Below, one piece after another: positions 1 to 10,492 of a stretch of DNA of 64,000 nt (position 1 is the first letter of the stretch; every line of letters starts with the position of its first letter). The position numbers were made by a program, and so were the translations under genes. The notes below the pieces were generated by a model, which had not been told where the DNA came from, made no database searches, and saw only the letters and a program-made list of their open reading frames with translations. This DNA comes from Aphrocallistes beatrix (Eukaryota > Porifera > Hexactinellida > Sceptrulophora > Aphrocallistidae), in NCBI GenBank assembly GCA_963281255.1, contig OY725499.1:1744096-1808095 (forward strand). Reading direction: 5' to 3'.

Positions 1-548
1 AAGATAAAAAAAACCCCACAGACGGGATGGATGTGTGCTTCCAAATCTCATAAGTCACCTTAAGTCACCTTTATTATACTTAAATAATCAATTCCAGTCC
101 ATGTCGTTAAAAGTTGTTTATGATCGAATTGATTAATCGTAGCATATAACACACTTTAATTGTTGTTAACAATCAAATTATAGACTCAAAATAGCAGTAT
201 TCAATCATTTATATGAAATAGAATCGTGTGAATGGCATTATAAAAGGCTGATAATTGATTGGTTCACATAAACCAATGAATTTCAATCACAATTAGTTCT
301 TTTGATTGTATGCATAAGTCACTACTATTTTATTCCAATGTATTTGCATTATAAAATAATCGAATTTGATTGGCCAGCACATTTTGTCACCTATCTCAGC
401 GAGGTGTGAACTCGGCGAGGTGCGAATACCGAGGTGCACATCTCCATATCACTTTGCACCTCCTGTAAAAATTTCAAGACGATATCTCTTAAACTCCGGT
501 CAGGACACGAATTTCGGACGGCCGGCCGGCCGGCCGGAACATCCTCAT
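1..548. other. Unassigned AT-rich DNA with a GC-rich patch
   Basis: I see no gene here. A short direct duplication (AAGTCACCTT) lies near position 50. A GC-rich patch at about 395-540 holds repeats of GCGAGGTG and a (GGCC)n run near 518-537. A 72-codon frame through the patch has no recognisable protein features and is probably chance. Confidence 0.4.
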
Positions 549-625
549 TTTAGTACTGTGCATCCTATACTATTAGTAGTATAGTAGCTATGCTACTATA
601 CTAATGCTATAGGAAGCACACTAAA
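549..625. repeat. Imperfect hairpin, about 35-bp arms
   Basis: The stretch folds on itself around TATAGTAGC-TAT-GCTACTATA at 580-600. The outer parts (CTGTGCATCCTATA against TATAGGAAGCACAC) also pair imperfectly. It looks like a tiny foldback repeat. No function is inferred. Confidence 0.6.
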
Positions 626-768
626 AAGAGTATTGTTTTAGAGAGTGAGTATACTAAAATTCTAGAAGTTGCTTCTAATTTAACGATTTGGAGCGTCATG
701 TCATTCTTCTGAAGTCTACATTCGTAATGATGAAATAGAGATAACACTAGGCTAAAAATATATAACTA

Positions 769-955
769 CAGTCAGGGTCGCTTACTATGAACCCGCTTAA
801 TATGAACATTCGTTTACTATGAACTAACCTCCTGGTCCGAATTCCTTTTTTAGATAGGATTTGTATTGAATCAAGTTCGCTTAATTAATATGAAGTATCT
901 CTATTATGAACTTATTCTTGGCCCCCTGGTGGTTCACAATAAGCGGTCCTGACTG
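769..955. mobile_element. Short Tigger/pogo-like MITE, TA target site
   Basis: The 187-bp element has near-perfect inverted ends, CAGTCAGGGTCGCTTA on the left and the complement of CAGTCAGGACCGCTTA on the right. TA lies on both sides (767-768 and 956-957). It has no coding capacity. TA duplication and CAGT-type ends fit the Tc1/mariner/pogo superfamily; the assignment to pogo/Tigger rests on terminal style only. Confidence 0.7.
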
Positions 956-980
956 TATTTTTTTCTATGTTCTTTTGTTT

Positions 981-1085
<105 letters not shown>

Positions 1086-1320
1086 TGAAGAATCTAGTCT
1101 AGTTCTAAATGAATTGTCACACTTTATCTTTTATTTATTTAATTATTTATTTATATTTAGCAGTGTATTGATTGTGATTTTACTATTAAAGTGTATAATA
1201 ATATGTTAATTTTAAGTGGGTTGGGTGGTCCGAAATCATTAAAATCAATCAAATGTTACATTAGAGTACTTTTGAATAGTAATGAAAGGCAGTATAACAA
1301 TACATGATATTTTGAAAGCC

Positions 1321-1389
1321 GATGGTAATTGCCATCCATGGTCCAGATTTTGAATAGAGTGCCATTGCCTTAGTATATAGAATGCTATG
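1321..1389 (-). mobile_element. Family H end fragment
   Basis: Read on the minus strand it begins CATAGCATTCTATA and continues through GGCAATGGCA. This matches the ends of the larger H elements at 10258-15210 and 24902-26935. Only one end is present. Confidence 0.55.
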
Positions 1390-1548
1390 GTTGACACTAT
1401 ATTTATATATGCTGATAATACATTCCTAAGCTCTATTGTGCTTTGTAAATGATTTAAGGCAGCTCATGTATTAGTTCAACGGTCTTCCTCCGCATCCCTA
1501 GTCCCAAATCCGCAAGTTACTGTGAGGCCTTATATACAGTAGGCTATG
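1390..1548 (-). mobile_element. Family B foldback fragment (one arm end)
   Basis: It matches the terminal part of the foldback at 2915-3993, including TATATATGCTGATAATACAT and the end TAGGCTATG. It directly follows the H fragment, so the two related ends are joined back to back. The rest of the element is missing. Confidence 0.65.
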
Positions 1549-2089
1549 ACATTGTATTTATTTTGTCAGGCTTTTCGCTAATTTTCTTAGAGTTTTTATC
1601 AATTTCCTTTTGATCCCGGCAACTGGGTTTAACAAATCTACCAATTTTTACCCAGAAGCGCAGTTGGTATTTAGGATATTAGCAAGATGAATGAATCATG
1701 TCTAATATGATAAAGGATCAATATATATTTGTATATAACTTAAATTTTTAATCTAATTCACATCATACCAACATGATAACTTATTTCGACGATTATTTCA
1801 CAGTAAAGCTTTAGCCTGATTGGTCATAACTATTTGTATGTCAATGGCCGAACCGATACTTTCGGCCAGTTTGGACAAATATATAGTTCAGCAATGAGTT
1901 CAGCAATGCCGGCTCTATTGTCAAAGAGTAAAATATGAAAAATATGATGTTTGCGCTATTGCCTAAACTGATTCGAATAATGCTCACTCTCACCAAAATT
2001 TGTATATTCTGTCATTATGTATGTTGAACGCCGATTTTTCGGGGGTTTTTCGAAATTTCCAACATAATTTACACTAATTAGCGAAACAA
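1549..2089. other. Unassigned intergenic DNA
   Basis: About 540 bp of AT-rich sequence with no supported gene or repeat boundary. A short region near 1850 contains GGCCGAACCGATACTTTCGGCC, which can form a small hairpin. Confidence 0.4.
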
Positions 2090-2200
2090 AACTTGACCCA
2101 AATAAATTTATCTTTCCAATTTCGTTGCTACAGTATTTAACAATAAAAATGTTTGCCGTTTTTTTTTTGCTTCAAGAAAAGTTTTTCGAGGTCGGTATCC
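2090..2200 (-). mobile_element. Family D end fragment
   Basis: It ends TTTTTCGAGGTCGGTATCC followed by TTAA (2201-2204). This is one base different from the terminal repeat of the D element at 43277-46122. Upstream sequence also resembles that element's subterminal region (ATTTAACAATAAAAA). Confidence 0.6.
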
Positions 2201-2204
2201 TTAA

Positions 2205-2296
2205 TACAGTTTTCCTGATAAATCTGCGATTCAAATCTGCACTGAAAAAATAAATGAATCGGTTGAAAAAGTTAGTTATTATAGGAAAGGCCAACC
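2205..2296 (-). mobile_element. Family C end fragment, head-to-head with C1
   Basis: It carries the family C subterminal sequence (CAAATCTGCACTGAAAAAA, GAATCGGTTGAAAAAG) and ends GGAAAGGCCAACC. It is followed by one TTAA and then the inverted start of the next C copy. Two C ends therefore share a single TTAA at 2297-2300. Confidence 0.75.
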
Positions 2297-2300
2297 TTAA

Positions 2301-4580
2301 GGTTGGCCTTTCCTATAATAGCTAACTTTTGACTTTTTCAACCGATTCATTTAATTTTTTCAGTGCAGATTTGAATCGCAGAGTTATCTGCAAAACTGCA
2401 TTAATAATTGAAATAATTAAAGAGATAAAAATTTTTTTAAAAAATTGGTCATTTTACAAGTAAGAAATCGGAAACAATATGCTTACAATCCATTATAAAC
2501 TTTTCAAATTCATTCATAAATCGTTGATCTAACTAATGAACAGACAGATTTTTGAAATTTTGAAAATTGTCAAAAATTCACACCAAAACACCCGAGGAAT
2601 TTTATTTTTAGTAATTTTGACACTATTTTTTTCTTAATTCTCTTTTTATTTGTATTATCAAAATTATGTCTATTCATTATGTTCTACTCTTCGAGATTTA
2701 TCAGAAACCGTTAAGTTTTCGTCCATATGTTGAATTTACAAAAAGTTATCACCTTTATAATAGCTGAAAAAAAGTCTCAGAAAATAGAATTTAGAAAATA
2801 TTTATATATGTCCCTCAATTTCCATTAATTTTAACTGTTTTGGAATATTAAATAACATGCAAATATCCTTATTCGACAACTTAGAGCACTACTTAACTTC
2901 AAAATATGGTATATCATAGCCTACTATACATAAGGCCTCACAACTGATTGTGGATTTTGGATCAGGGATGCGGAGGAAGACAGTTGAACTAATGCATGAG
3001 CTGCCTTGAATCATTTACAAAGCACAATAGAGCTTAGGAATGTATTACCAGCATATATAAATATGGTGTCAAAGTACCCATATCCATTGTTAAAAATTTG
3101 ATTAGTCACCATATGGTTGCGCAATAGGTTATATTTGTGACAAATTTGGTGATTTTCAGAGGCCGTTTAGGGGCACTTCTAAGTGTTTTACTGTAAATTT
3201 TTCGCATAGAACTGAGATATGAATGGGTTAATACGAAAATTTCGGAATTTTTTCATGGAATGTTGGTACATTCCAGTGTTGCTATGGAAACGTGTTTTGG
3301 TCAGTTGGCGTTATATCTTGAAAACTGCAATGGCTACACATTCAAATGTAATTCCATTTGATAGCGAATATACTACTTCCTATTAAGTGATAATATAATT
3401 TCGACCTCTAAATTCAATAGTTTATGAGATATTCGACAATGTACCATATTGGTCACATTTGATAATTTGTCGATTATCTCATAAACCTTTGAATTTAGAG
3501 GTTGAAATTATATTATCATTTAATAGGAAGTAGTATATTTCCAATCAAATGGAATTACATTGAAATGTCTAGCTCTTGTGGTTTTCAAGATATGACCCAA
3601 ACTGACCAAAACACGTTTCCATAGCAACACTGGAATGTACCAACATTCCATGAATAAATTCCAAAATTTTTTGTATTAACCCATTCAAATCTCAGTTCTA
3701 TGCGAAAAATTTTATAGTAAAACACTTTGAAGTGCCCCTAAACGGCCTCTGAAAATCACCAAATTTGTCACAAATATAACCTATTGCGCAACCATATGGT
3801 GACTAATCAAATTTTTAACAATGGATATGGGTACTTTGACACCATATTTATATATGCTGATAATATATTCCTAAGCTCTATTGTGCTTTGTAAATGATTT
3901 AAGGCAGCTCATGCATTAGTTCAACGGTCTTCCTCCGCATCCCTGGTCCAAAATCCACAATCAGTTGTGAGGCCTTATGTATACTAGGCTATGGGTATAT
4001 CAAATTTTTCTCAATCAAAAGTGGGAAAAAATGGTCATTGCTGACTGGCCACTCAAAAATAACCACATTCGATAGTGTCCACCGAAATTCGAGATCAATA
4101 ACTTCTTCGAACCATGTCAGATCATCATTTTAATAGTAAATTCGTGCTCAGCACTAAATTTCCAGCAATTTGATATATACATATATTGACCATATTTGGA
4201 GAAGTTTTTGGATGTCTGTGCATAGCAACGGCCAGAAATTTTTTCACATTCCTGGCCGTTGTTAGGAACCCGCAGCCAAAGAATTTCTCCAAATATGTCC
4301 AATATATATATCAAATTGCTGGAAATTTAGTGCTGAGCACGAATTTAGCATTAAAATGATGATCTGACATGGTTCAAAGAAGTTATGGATATGAGACAAA
4401 ATGTGTCCTTTTTTAGGTGACACCAGGTGGTACAAGTGGCTCTAAGTGGCGAAATATTAGCATTGAAATTCTAAAAATCAAAATTATTGTTTAGAACCCC
4501 TTTAGTTATCCTAAAATGGTTAAAAAGGACTTTTGGCAAATTTTTGATAAAAAACAAAATGCCCATCGGAAAGGCCAACC
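2301..4580 (+). mobile_element. Family C element C1 (TTAA-flanked MITE) with nested foldback B1
   Basis: The ends are GGTTGGCCTTTCCTATAATA and GGAAAGGCCAACC, flanked by TTAA at 2297-2300 and 4581-4584. Without the nested B1 it is about 1.19 kb, the same size as the copies at 39248 and 41969. The interior includes an imperfect palindrome near 4155-4330 built around TTGATATATA and TTCTCCAAATATG. It has no transposase gene. TTAA duplication is typical of piggyBac and Kolobok elements; I cannot choose between them. Confidence 0.85.
2915..3993. mobile_element. Family B foldback element B1, 7-8 bp target duplication
   Basis: A 1,079-bp near-complete palindrome: each half (about 530 bp) is the reverse complement of the other, from CATAGCCTACTATACATAAG to CTTATGTATACTAGGCTATG. 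GGTATAT flanks both ends (2908-2914 and 3994-4000). The other C copies (near 39852 and 42560) show the unoccupied site with a single GGTATAT, so the insertion and duplication are directly demonstrated. It has no coding sequence. Superfamily unresolved; the duplication length would fit hAT or P. Confidence 0.9.
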
Positions 4581-4584
4581 TTAA

Positions 4585-6347
4585 CACCCTTAAGTTTAGC
4601 GTTACTAAAAATTGATAAATTATTGGAAGTTTTTGACGCATTCATCAATTAGTTTCTTACTTATTTGATATTTTTTTAATGATATGGACCTCAAAGGTGT
4701 TTTGGTCCCATTGGAGATTATAAAACACAAAGATTTAGAGGAAAGGCCAAATACAATACAATAAAAATAGCTCTATAAGGGAGTTCATTTATATAATGCT
4801 CGGGAAATCGCCTGTTTATATTCTCATCGGATCAGAAATAAAATTCTGATCGTTTCAAAAACAAATTTGTTCGAATCTGACCATTTGTTCGTGAGATATC
4901 GCTTATTATATGCAAAGTTCAGGCGTAATATCTCTCCATAGTGCTAAAAGATGCCGATGTGTCATATCTTAAAAACTATTGAAGATAAATAATATATTAT
5001 AGTATTTAATGAAAGAATATATGCGAAAATATATAGGTTCCTCAAACATTCATTTTTCAAAAAATAAATATTTCTCGACTTATCATTGACTTGATTGTAA
5101 TACAAATTCTATGGAGAACTTTGAATATATTAGAAAATGCCGAATTTAATCATGAAAATGTATCCAAATGTTGCTATCATGCTAAATAATGAATACAATT
5201 GTCGTTAATAATGTATACAGAAAAAATGGAGAAATTTTGATAATTATTTTGAAAGTTTTGCCCTTGGAGCTCCCATATTCGGTCAAAAGCCCCCGTTTAG
5301 AGTCTAAAAAGTGATATCTCTATCTCTGTAAATGTAAGCTCAAATTCTTAGTTCTCACTTCCTAATATATTTTTTATGAGGGTATATATATATATTATTC
5401 TTTGAAAATAATTGCACTACATCCTATGGAATGTCAAGTTTTAGATTTTTGATGATGACGTAGCATTTTTGGAAACTATAGGTCGTAGACCTTCGTTCTA
5501 ACTTCCTAATACACTTTTTGGAAGCTCTATTCATTCTAAACTGATGGATTATACTTCGTAGTGCTAGGAATATGAATTATTATTCACAATTATCTCAAAA
5601 TATTCAGGGTTAGCGGCCTCAAGGAAATATGTGGATTTTTAGTGTTCTTTTGGTATTTTACGTAAATATTTAGTTCGAATATACCTAAATCAGCAGTATA
5701 AATGCGAATAAATGTCTGTGAATGCTTTTGTTCATTTTTAATAACTCATTTTACATTCTTCTTAAGATCTAAACTTAAAATCTCTATATCTCGGGACTTT
5801 ATATGTTCAAAATTGACCGTCTTTACAGAATTTTAAGTCAAAATTGGTTTGAGGTAGAGATTTGAAAATTTCAAGAGTTGTTCCATGTCATTAGGCGATG
5901 AACGTAGGACCACTTTATTTTCGATATCTTATAACTTGTTGATTTTATTCCTGATTCCCCAAAAAAGACATTTTTCGACGTTTTTTGGCCCTTTTTTTTC
6001 GGACACCGATAAAATTTGAAATTTTTGTTATTTTAACTTTCTTTTGGTCCATAAGGTGGCAAATATGGTAGACTATCTATGATTCGTATTTGGAAGCATT
6101 CGTTTCCTTGGTATGTCCCAAACAATTCCTTGAGTGGCCGGATTTCTACCATTATGATGTGCTAGCGATAAACGAAAAAAACAGACTTTGAGACACTATC
6201 TCAAAAACTAGAGACGAGAATCAAAAACGGTTTGGAAAGTGTAGGTATTTCTTGACGGAGATACCTTCCCACGCTTAACATCTCTTATAGCTCTACTTTC
6301 ATCGTATGCTGTAAGCCAATTCATATGATTTTTCGAGGGCGGTATCC
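4585..6347 (+). mobile_element. Family D element D1 (TTAA-associated, non-coding, left end missing)
   Basis: It shares long stretches with 41247-41964, 43277-43968 and 44878-46122. The right end is TTTTTCGAGGGCGGTATCC followed by TTAA (6348-6351). The left terminal repeat seen in the 46.1-kb copy is missing here, and the element abuts the TTAA of C1. No frame longer than about 60 codons is conserved, so it is a large non-autonomous element. TTAA suggests piggyBac or Kolobok mobilisation by inference. Confidence 0.7.
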
Positions 6348-6450
6348 TTAATTAATTTCAAATATTTCAAAACCAATTGATAAAATACCCAAAACCCTCC
6401 TATTATCTCCAGTTTTTTGTTGCTCTAATTCAACTAATTTTCAGCGTATA

Positions 6451-7440
6451 ATGCCGAAGCAACGTAGAGAAGATGTGGCTAAGCTCATTGAAACTTCAAA
6501 ACTTATATTGAAGGACACCGCTTCTATGTGCGGTGTCACCCTGAAGACGGCTTATAATGTTTAGCAATGGATTTCAGCGGGCGAAAGCATTGAGTACAGG
6601 AGTGGAACTGGGCCTAAAAGGCGCCTCAACAGAGGAAACAGGATCTCACTCTCTCTAAATTTTAAAAACAATCCCCGAATTTCATTGCGGACTATGCAGA
6701 GTAGTCTAAATGTTTCACGAGGAGTTGATGTGTCGTATTCAACCGTGAGGTGATGCATCAAAGAGATGTCCTATTCCAAGAAAGCTGCCATCAAAGGACC
6801 AAATATTACTCCCTCCCATGAAGCATTGAGAGTTTTATGGGCTAGGAAACACAAGTTCATCATTTGGAACAAGGTCTATACGGATGAGTGTTCCATTTGA
6901 CTTTGTGGCGGGAAAGTACAGATGTGCACCAAGGGTACTCAAAAGCCTGTTATCAACATTCCGAGACATTCACTTAAGATCCATATTTGGGGAGGGATAT
7001 CTACTCGAGGAACTACTCCTGTGCATATTTTTAGAGAGAATTTCAATTTTATCGCATATTGTAACGTGATAAATGAATGTTTTACAGAGACAGCCGACCT
7101 ACTCTATCCAGACGGTTGAAAACTCCAGGAGGATAATTCAAGTATTCATAAATCCAAGCTCTCTGTCTCATAAAAAGAGGAACGCGCCATTAGATGCATA
7201 GATTGGCCATCCTGCAGCCCTAATTTGAATCCTATAGTGAATTTATTGGCTGTTCTAAAGAAATGGATTCTAAACATGGCCCCTAAGACGATCGAAGATG
7301 TCCAAAACTATGTGGATTTAGAGTGGGGAACCTTTGATCCTGAATTCAATGGCAACTTCACAAAATCAATGCGTAAGCAGTGCGACCTTGTGATTACTGC
7401 TCAAGGCAAAAGATTAACTATTAAACCATATCCTATTTAA
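6451..7440 (+). pseudogene. Tc1-like transposase, full length with five in-frame stops
   Basis: From the ATG at 6451 one reading frame runs the full length (about 329 codons) without a frameshift. Stops follow the residues AYNV, STVR, DECSI, YPDG and KLSVS. Protein features are Tc1-like: an N-terminal helix-turn-helix, a first catalytic Asp in TDECS, WGGIS, and a second Asp in QEDNS. The position of the catalytic Glu in the NPIENL motif reads NPIVNL, so it is Val. It resembles the intact transposase at 52171-53145 in length and motifs. It is dead through stops and a lost active-site residue. No clear terminal repeats were found. It ends about 210 bp before UVSSA. Confidence 0.85.
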
Positions 7441-7652
7441 TCGTTGCTAAGGGGCCATAGAACCAAAATAAAACTTGAATGAGTATATATCAACTCGAAT
7501 TATCGAGTTGCATTAGGTATAATAATTGTAAATAATTATGAAACAGACTGTAAATTAATGAGAAAGGGGAGATTAATTTTGGGAAACTTTTTATCTTTTT
7601 TATTTTGTCTTAATATAAGTAATATATACTAAAATGCTTTGCTTTAGATAAT
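7441..7652 (+). promoter_or_regulatory. Short 5' flank of UVSSA, possible 5'-UTR splice acceptor
   Basis: Only about 210 bp separate the Tc1 relic from the UVSSA start, so the promoter lies here or inside transposon-derived DNA. A pyrimidine-rich stretch ending TGCTTTGCTTTAG (AG at 7646-7647) five bases before the ATG could be a 3' splice site for a non-coding first exon. No confident TATA box is visible. Confidence 0.3.
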
Positions 7653-9689
7653 ATGGCACCAAAGGCAAGTATCAAACCTAAAGTTCAATTACTTCGGCAT
7701 TTGAAGACTATTATCTCAACAGCTCAACCTTTTATTCCTATATCTAAGTTAAAAAGTCTCAAAACTTTTTTCAGGGATGATAAAGGTGTTGTGAAATTTG
7801 TTTATGATTTTTTGCTTTCCCAACTTCATCAAGATAATTCTAGGATTCGTTTTACAACTTTCACAATAATTGAATACTTATTTTCTCGCTGTAAATATTT
7901 TCGTGATTTATTAATTGAAGACTTAAATGAAATCATTCAATTAACGACTGGAATTCAGTCTAATACAATTTCTCCTTTAATATATGCAAGGAAGTTACGT
8001 TTAAGGACAATACGGGTTTTGAATAATTGGAATCAATTGTATGGTACACACTATCCCAGTCTTTCAGTCTCTGCTAAATTTTTGAAACGAAAACATAAAG
8101 ATAGTGACTCGATTAGGCAACTTGCTCTTTCAGAATTACCTATGAATAGTGAAGATATTCTAAATTGTTTAGTTCCTGATAAAGCAATCCAAATTATTCA
8201 GAGAGATTTAGATGATACTACTAATGATATAGAAGAGTTAATTTCGAAGTGTAATTCTTGTTTTGAACTCTTAATTCCCAAAATTAAAGATTTCTATTTT
8301 CGAAAAGTATGTGAATCTGAAAATTCGAACTTTTCATCTACCTCTGACTATTCTACAATTGATTCTAGTTATGAAGAACATTTAGAACATTCAATAATAA
8401 ATCAATCAACTATATTTGTCAAAAGGTCAAATGAATTAAGCACTCAATCGCTGAATAATAAGGCTATATTTGATATTCCACATAGATATTCTGAAGAACA
8501 ATCCACGTTAGATAATTATCCTTTAAATATCACATCTCCCATCAGCAAAAATTCAGATGATGGATGTGAAATATTCAACAACGATTATAATGCCATACAA
8601 CTTTATCACGATAAAGTTTATAATGGATTTGAGATGGAGTTTAAATTAGATAAATCTATTGTTCAAATACAATTGTCTCCTGACAATCAATGCATTATTG
8701 CTAATTTATTTTGTTTTCTTAAACTATTGACTATTCGTTACCTACCTAGAATGTTAGAATGGCTACAAACTATTGGAAGGACAAAAAAAACTGATCTTTT
8801 GGTTTCGTTAATTATTTGTAAAAATAAGATTTGTGGTATAATTTCAAAAGCTCAACACATAGAAATTTATGACTCTAAACTCAAGTCTATTAGTCCTTTG
8901 TTAAATTATTTCTCAGAAAAAGATAAAGAAATAGTAAATACAGAATTTCAGCACTCTAAAAATGCGGAATTTACAGATCCAACTAGCTTCTTTGCACAAA
9001 TTTCATCAAAATCTGTTTCCAAACTAGATAGAAGAATTACAATTCAAGATCGTGACGTTAATTTGCCTATTCTATATCATGATGCAGACTTTTCTCAAAG
9101 GAATTCAAGTGAAAGTTTCCATAGCCTTCCTGTTTATGAAGGTTTGCACACATTTTGGGTATCGGAATCAGAAAAAGGAAAGCCTAGTGATGCAGCAATT
9201 GCTTTATTGGATAATCGTTTGATAAAATGCTCCAAAATGTTTAGACCCATTGAAAATGAATGTGGATTCCCACTTGCTAATGGAAAATTGTGTGCACGTA
9301 GAGACAAATACATATGTCCTTTCCATGGGCGAATTATTTCTAGAAATCTGGAAGGTACCCTAATTAGTCCTGGTGCGGAGGTTTCGCAAAATCCTATGGA
9401 AATTGAGAAAACGTGTAATGAAATGGGGTTGCTATCAGAAAATATCCCCGGCTTGAAGGATATGTTTGAAAGTGTGAAAATGAAAAATAAAAATAAAAAC
9501 TATCCAAAGGAAAAAAAAGTGTCGAAATATGTTCGACCCAAATTTAAGAACACTGCACGCAGTATATTAGAAAAGAAATTATTGGATGCATCAACTAGTA
9601 TCAAAGTTTCCCACCTGTTAAATTCAATGATGCACGAAAAAAACAAATCTAAGTTTATATATAACTTCAATTATGCTCTTCATAGTTAA
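7653..9689 (+). CDS. UVSSA: UV-stimulated scaffold protein A homologue
   Basis: The product is 678 aa, close to the roughly 700 aa of vertebrate UVSSA. UVSSA acts in transcription-coupled nucleotide excision repair: it associates with stalled RNA polymerase II and CSA/CSB, recruits USP7 and delivers TFIIH. The N-terminal 150 or so residues are helical and VHS-like (LLRHLKTIIS, FTIIEYLFSRCKYFRDLL). The middle is Ser-rich and poorly conserved. The C-terminal DUF2043 region holds a zinc-binding pattern C537-x9-C547-x7-C555-x2-H558 (CGFPLANGKLC then ICPFHGRII), preceded by the conserved HTFWVSESE segment. The protein ends in the family's characteristic FNYAL tail. The ATG is the first in the frame and begins at the expected N-terminus. 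The whole gene is intron-free in the coding region, which is unusual for this family. A possible ATTAAA poly(A) signal lies at 9842-9847. Confidence 0.93.
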   Translation: MAPKASIKPKVQLLRHLKTIISTAQPFIPISKLKSLKTFFRDDKGVVKFVYDFLLSQLHQDNSRIRFTTFTIIEYLFSRCKYFRDLLIEDLNEIIQLTTGIQSNTISPLIYARKLRLRTIRVLNNWNQLYGTHYPSLSVSAKFLKRKHKDSDSIRQLALSELPMNSEDILNCLVPDKAIQIIQRDLDDTTNDIEELISKCNSCFELLIPKIKDFYFRKVCESENSNFSSTSDYSTIDSSYEEHLEHSIINQSTIFVKRSNELSTQSLNNKAIFDIPHRYSEEQSTLDNYPLNITSPISKNSDDGCEIFNNDYNAIQLYHDKVYNGFEMEFKLDKSIVQIQLSPDNQCIIANLFCFLKLLTIRYLPRMLEWLQTIGRTKKTDLLVSLIICKNKICGIISKAQHIEIYDSKLKSISPLLNYFSEKDKEIVNTEFQHSKNAEFTDPTSFFAQISSKSVSKLDRRITIQDRDVNLPILYHDADFSQRNSSESFHSLPVYEGLHTFWVSESEKGKPSDAAIALLDNRLIKCSKMFRPIENECGFPLANGKLCARRDKYICPFHGRIISRNLEGTLISPGAEVSQNPMEIEKTCNEMGLLSENIPGLKDMFESVKMKNKNKNYPKEKKVSKYVRPKFKNTARSILEKKLLDASTSIKVSHLLNSMMHEKNKSKFIYNFNYALHS

Positions 9690-10257
9690 GTTAATATTCG
9701 AATATTTATCATTCTCTGTTTTAATTGTTCTTTAGTCTGTTCATTCCATAAACCTGAGTATGCCCTACAACCTGCATCATGACTGTAGTGGCTCTTGAAT
9801 AGTGAAACATTATTGACAAACTAAATATTAACCTTCTGTTCATTAAATTTATTTCCGCAATTCTTAAGTTATAATTATTTCCTGGGAATGTTGCTAACCC
9901 AATCCTGTTAAGTCATTTGGGGAAGTGGAAAAATATGCGGTCATAGTCGCTAACCTCTCCTCCCGGTGACCATAACTGGGTGAGCACACTCCATTATTTG
10001 AATCTGCACCGCTTCAGCTGCTATTCTTGAAATTCGTTATGAATTCAAAGGACATAAACAAAGGTAAGGAAGTAGTATTAACATAAATATACTCAGTACA
10101 CACTCTATAAAGGAAATTTATTATACGTACTTGTACTCTTTTAGCAATAATTATTGAATCACTTTTTAAAACTTTCTAGTAGGAAATGGAGTATATTTCA
10201 AAATTAAAGGTAAGGACAAATGGAGCAAAGTTGCACAATATTAAAATTACCCTTTAG
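9690..10257. other. UVSSA 3' flank, otherwise unassigned
   Basis: About 570 bp containing the likely UVSSA 3' UTR (ATTAAA at 9842-9847) and no further gene. A slightly GC-richer stretch near 9950-10020 has no recognisable identity. Confidence 0.4.
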
Positions 10258-10492
10258 CATAGCATTCTATACATAAGGCAATTGCAGTCACCAAAAAATA
10301 GTACCATGGATTGCTTAGTATACTCACCTAAAACCGCTAAATTAATACTGTTATTATTAACTATATAATTATTACATATTTTGTGTTCAAGGTTGATTAA
10401 ATATTCATTTTGAAAATATTATGTAACCACAATATTTATATTTACTTCACATACAACACTAGTGTATTACACTTACATATTGTTTTATTGTA

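Noticed and set aside
7653-9689. UVSSA as a pseudogene or retrocopy
   Set aside because: The frame is full length with all zinc ligands and the FNYAL tail, and no poly(A) tract or flanking duplication is visible. A retrogene origin remains possible but is not shown.
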